NCBI GenBank assembly: GCA_002825515.1
Contig: PJET01000190.1
Coordinates: forward strand, 1 to 8,056
Source of the DNA: Candidatus Thorarchaeota archaeon MP11T_1
GTDB taxonomy: Archaea; Asgardarchaeota; Thorarchaeia; Thorarchaeales; Thorarchaeaceae
DNA length: 8,056 nucleotides
Direction of reading: 5' to 3'
The notes under the pieces: model-generated
The model's database searches: none
Told to the model about the DNA's origin: nothing
Seen by the model: the letters and a program-made list of their open reading frames with translations, nothing else
Translations under genes and position numbers: made by a program
Shown: positions 6,023-8,056 of the stretch, one piece after another
Layout of the letters: every line of letters begins with the position of its first letter
Position numbering within the stretch: the stretch's first letter is position 1

Positions 6023-7624
6023 TTAGAAGACTCCACTAATATTGCCATCATCGTCAACATCCATTTCTAAGGCTGCTGGTTCTTCCGGGAGTCCGGGCAT
6101 GAGATTGATGTCACCCATATACACCACAATGAATCCAGCACCATTACTTACATCAACACCATTAACCTCAACGTCGAAGTGCGAAGGTCGACACCTTAGA
6201 CTTCTGGTGTCGGACAGACTAAATTGAGTCTTGGCGATACATATAGGGAGTTTTCCATATCCTCGTTTTTCGATGGACCGTATACTTCCACTAGCACCAG
6301 TTGTGTAGTCAACATCATCAGCCCCGTAAATCTGCTGTGCCACCTTCAGAATCTTGGTCTTGATTGGATCCTTTAGATTGTATGTATAATTGATACCCTT
6401 ACTAGTACGATTGTCGATTGCCTCAATGACAGCTTGAGCCACAGCTTTTCCACCCTCACTACCCTTTGTGAAAACCTCTGATACTTCCATCCTCCAATCC
6501 TTGCTCTTACAGAACTGACGGAGCAGGTCAATCTCTTCTTCGGTATCGTCAGGAAATCGATTGAGTGCGACAACAGCTGGTACACCGAAATTGTTGACAT
6601 TCTCTACATGCTTCTCAAGATTCGGAAATCCTTTCTCAAGATCATCACAGCCATGATATTTCAGTGCGCGAATTGTTGTAACGATAACACAAGCATCAAC
6701 ATCAAAGTTACCGGCTCTGGTCACTATATTGAAGAATTTCTCAGCACCCAAATCTGCTCCAAATCCAGCCTCAATCACGACGTAGTCGAACAGTTTCAAG
6801 GCGATATCCGTCGCAATGATTGAGCTAGTACCATGAGCAATGTTTGCAAAAGGACCGGTATGAATCATTGCAGGAGTCTCTTCTATCGTTTGAACAAAGT
6901 TTGGTTTGAGTGCGTCCCGGAGAATCACAGCCATTGCCTTCTCTGCTCCAATATCTCTCGCGTACATATCCTGGAGTTGTTCAGACCTTCCGACAAGGAT
7001 GTTTCCTAGACGCGCTTTCAGTTCTTTGTAATCCATTGAGAGACCCAGGATTGCCATGACCTCAGAAGCTGAAGTTATGACAAATTGGTCTTCTCTGGGA
7101 AACCCGTCAAATCTCCCGCCTAGACCTACGATCACTTTCCGAAGAGCTCTATCGTTCATATCCACATTTCGCGGCCAGTAGGTCCTCCTGACATCTAGTT
7201 CCGGCTGCTTATCGTGGTGGATATAGTTGTCAATCATGGCAGAAAGTAGATTGCCAGCGGCTGAAACAGCTGGGAAATCCCCAGTGAACATCAGATTAAT
7301 CTGCTCAAATGGAACCACCCGTGATTTTCCACCACCTGCAGCCCCACCCTTGATACCGAAGACTGGACCTAGGGAGGGTTGTCTTAGAGTGACAACAGCC
7401 TTATGCCCCAAAGCATTGAATGCCATTGAGAATCCTATAGAGTTGGTCGTCTTACCCTCTCCAGCGGGAGTGGGATTAGTTGCGGTCACAAGTATAAGTC
7501 GACCTTTCCGTTTGCCAAGATTCTTTCTTATGTTAAGGTCAATCTTGGCCATATATTTCCCATATACTTCCAAGTACTCTTCATCAATTCCAGCATCTTT
7601 GGCTACTTCAATTATAGGTCTCAT
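6023..7624 (-). CDS. fhs: Formate-tetrahydrofolate ligase (10-formyl-THF synthetase)
   Basis: This 533-residue enzyme makes 10-formyl-THF from formate, THF and ATP in the cytoplasm. The phosphate loop PAGEGKTT spans 53-60. RQPSLGPVFGIKGGAAGGG starts at 81, and EDQFVITSASEVMAI, HTGPFANIAHGTSS, EAGFGADLGAEKFF and MPGLPEEPAA follow in family order. It is somewhat shorter than the bacterial norm (about 557 residues). Compared with my memory of the Moorella enzyme, the N-terminal extension is missing, and about 13 residues are absent after RALKYHG, before the GFPNLEKH segment. One odd change is FTGDFPA (113-119), with Pro118 where bacterial enzymes have His (TGDIHA). The ATG at 7624 is preceded by GGAGAG a few bases upstream. 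It is the first gene of the minus-strand series and is followed after 13 bases by folD. It may work in the methyl branch of a folate-type Wood-Ljungdahl pathway, in formate assimilation, or in reverse to make ATP and formate; the sequence cannot choose. Confidence 0.95.
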   Translation of the reverse strand: MRPIIEVAKDAGIDEEYLEVYGKYMAKIDLNIRKNLGKRKGRLILVTATNPTPAGEGKTTNSIGFSMAFNALGHKAVVTLRQPSLGPVFGIKGGAAGGGKSRVVPFEQINLMFTGDFPAVSAAGNLLSAMIDNYIHHDKQPELDVRRTYWPRNVDMNDRALRKVIVGLGGRFDGFPREDQFVITSASEVMAILGLSMDYKELKARLGNILVGRSEQLQDMYARDIGAEKAMAVILRDALKPNFVQTIEETPAMIHTGPFANIAHGTSSIIATDIALKLFDYVVIEAGFGADLGAEKFFNIVTRAGNFDVDACVIVTTIRALKYHGCDDLEKGFPNLEKHVENVNNFGVPAVVALNRFPDDTEEEIDLLRQFCKSKDWRMEVSEVFTKGSEGGKAVAQAVIEAIDNRTSKGINYTYNLKDPIKTKILKVAQQIYGADDVDYTTGASGSIRSIEKRGYGKLPICIAKTQFSLSDTRSLRCRPSHFDVEVNGVDVSNGAGFIVVYMGDINLMPGLPEEPAALEMDVDDDGNISGVF

Positions 7625-7679
7625 TTTCTCTCCAACTCACTTATCGATTGTCAATCAAGCAAGTCGTAGCATCACGCAT

Positions 7680-7687
7680 TGATAAAC
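7680..7687 (-). promoter_or_regulatory. TATA-like element, possible fhs promoter
   Basis: Read on the minus strand, GTTTATCA lies about 58 bases before the fhs ATG. Initiation about 25 bases downstream would leave a leader of roughly 30 bases. The match is modest; this is the best candidate I see in the 132-base divergent gap for the leftward operon. Confidence 0.25.
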
Positions 7688-7726
7688 CAAGCTCTCTGGC
7701 AAAGCTGGGTTGCGCTGAATATCATA

Positions 7727-7736
7727 CTTAATTTAC
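7727..7736 (+). promoter_or_regulatory. TATA-like element before the serine hydrolase gene
   Basis: ACTTAATTTA (7727-7736) is AT-rich, and its centre is about 26 bases before ATG 7757. Archaeal TATA boxes sit about 25 bases before transcription starts, so initiation would fall at or beside the ATG and give a leaderless mRNA. This fits the lack of a good Shine-Dalgarno site (only TAGG right before the start). Confidence 0.35.
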
Positions 7737-7756
7737 ATCAAGTAAGATTCTAGGTT

Positions 7757-8056
7757 ATGAAAGCACGAGAAGTAGTCACATTTACAGTGATGCTAATCTT
7801 GGCTTCTACTGTTTTTTTTACACTTCCAATGGATGTCAAAGCTGAAAGACCAGTTGAGATTTGGCCTACGGAAGGATGGGCAACATCAACCCCTGAAGCT
7901 CAGGGAATGGATTCAGTAGCTCTCAGTGACGTCTATACTCACGTTAGAAACTCAGGTGCCAGTATACGGAGTCTTCTTGTTGTACGACACGGGTATCTGA
8001 TCGCAGAGGAGTACTTCACTCCGGTCCTCTATGATATCAATAGTACACATATTGTA
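7757..8056 (+). CDS. Secreted serine hydrolase, beta-lactamase (S12) family, 3'-truncated
   Basis: One hundred codons are visible and the frame is still open at the window edge. Residues 1-29 are a signal peptide (MKAR, then a hydrophobic stretch, with likely cleavage after VKA). The mature part reads IWPTEGWATSTPEAQGMDS and then SIRSLLVVRHGYLIAEEYF. This is the typical N-terminal pattern of class C beta-lactamase-like and S12 hydrolases, in which the enzyme begins W..S.PE.QG and continues to a V.R.G....E.Y strand before the SxxK nucleophile motif. That motif would lie just beyond base 8056, so catalytic competence cannot be judged. In such proteins the substrate may be a peptide, ester or amide outside the cell; resistance to beta-lactams should not be assumed, least of all in an archaeon. 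It is transcribed divergently from fhs, and I see no functional link to the folate genes. Confidence 0.75.
   Translation, partial: MKAREVVTFTVMLILASTVFFTLPMDVKAERPVEIWPTEGWATSTPEAQGMDSVALSDVYTHVRNSGASIRSLLVVRHGYLIAEEYFTPVLYDINSTHIV

Noticed and set aside
7227..7682. Open plus-strand frame of 151 codons opposite the fhs start
   Set aside because: The minus strand here encodes strongly conserved Fhs motifs, including the phosphate loop. The plus frame is low-complexity and lacks a ribosome site, so it is a shadow.
93..7835. Thirteen-base direct repeat CTTCCAATGGATG at 93-105 and 7823-7835
   Set aside because: Both copies lie within unrelated coding sequence and happen to encode LPMD. There is no flanking similarity, target duplication or third copy that I could see, so it is taken as chance.
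1..8056. Mobile element, CRISPR array or defence system
   Set aside because: I found no transposase, integrase, terminal inverted repeats, regularly spaced repeats or defence-type genes. All intergenic gaps are shorter than 140 bases and fit normal promoter or terminator spacing.
7757..8056. Antibiotic-resistance beta-lactamase
   Set aside because: Only the N-terminal region is visible, without SxxK. The broad S12-like family includes peptidases and esterases, and archaea lack the peptidoglycan target, so a resistance role is unsupported.

Overview
The window looks like archaeal chromosome, most probably from an Asgard archaeon of the Thorarchaeota type. The evidence is: a C-terminal lipoate-ligase domain of the type that is a separate subunit in Thermoplasma; a secreted protein with a Thr-rich stalk, one C-terminal membrane helix and a basic RRR tail; Shine-Dalgarno sites of the GGTGA/GAGGAGG kind; frequent AGA/AGG and ATA codons; and folate enzymes with archaeal-looking motifs (for example NRSNIVGKP in FolD). 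The phylum is an inference from memory of such proteins, since no search could be run.

Left part, plus strand (1-2317). The end of a lipoate-protein ligase C-terminal-domain gene is followed, after a 126-base gap, by a galactokinase-like GHMP kinase. After a further 92 bases comes a cell-surface protein of unknown function. A perfect 7-bp hairpin at 2337-2357 sits in the 65-base convergent gap and probably ends transcription from one or both sides.

Central and right part, minus strand (7624 down to 2383). Four genes run in one direction: fhs (formate-tetrahydrofolate ligase), folD (methylene-THF dehydrogenase/methenyl-THF cyclohydrolase), a tandem-GNAT acetyltransferase, and ftcD (glutamate formiminotransferase fused to formimino-THF cyclodeaminase). 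With the starts chosen here the gaps are 13, 52 and 68 bases. Fhs makes 10-formyl-THF from formate and ATP. FTCD moves the formimino group of formiminoglutamate to THF and deaminates it to 5,10-methenyl-THF. FolD interconverts 10-formyl-, 5,10-methenyl- and 5,10-methylene-THF. The cluster is therefore a folate one-carbon hub fed by formate and by formimino groups. The GNAT protein has no obvious folate role. ftcD may also have its own promoter (TATA-like sequence at 4001-4010).

Right edge, plus strand (7757-8056). A divergent gene starts here and runs off the window. It encodes a secreted serine hydrolase of the beta-lactamase/S12 type, cut before its catalytic SxxK motif. The 132-base divergent gap carries TATA-like elements for both directions, and the plus-strand one is placed so that the hydrolase mRNA could be leaderless.

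I saw no tRNA, rRNA, CRISPR array, insertion sequence or integrase. The window reads as ordinary core metabolism with several features worth checking rather than as a clear new system.
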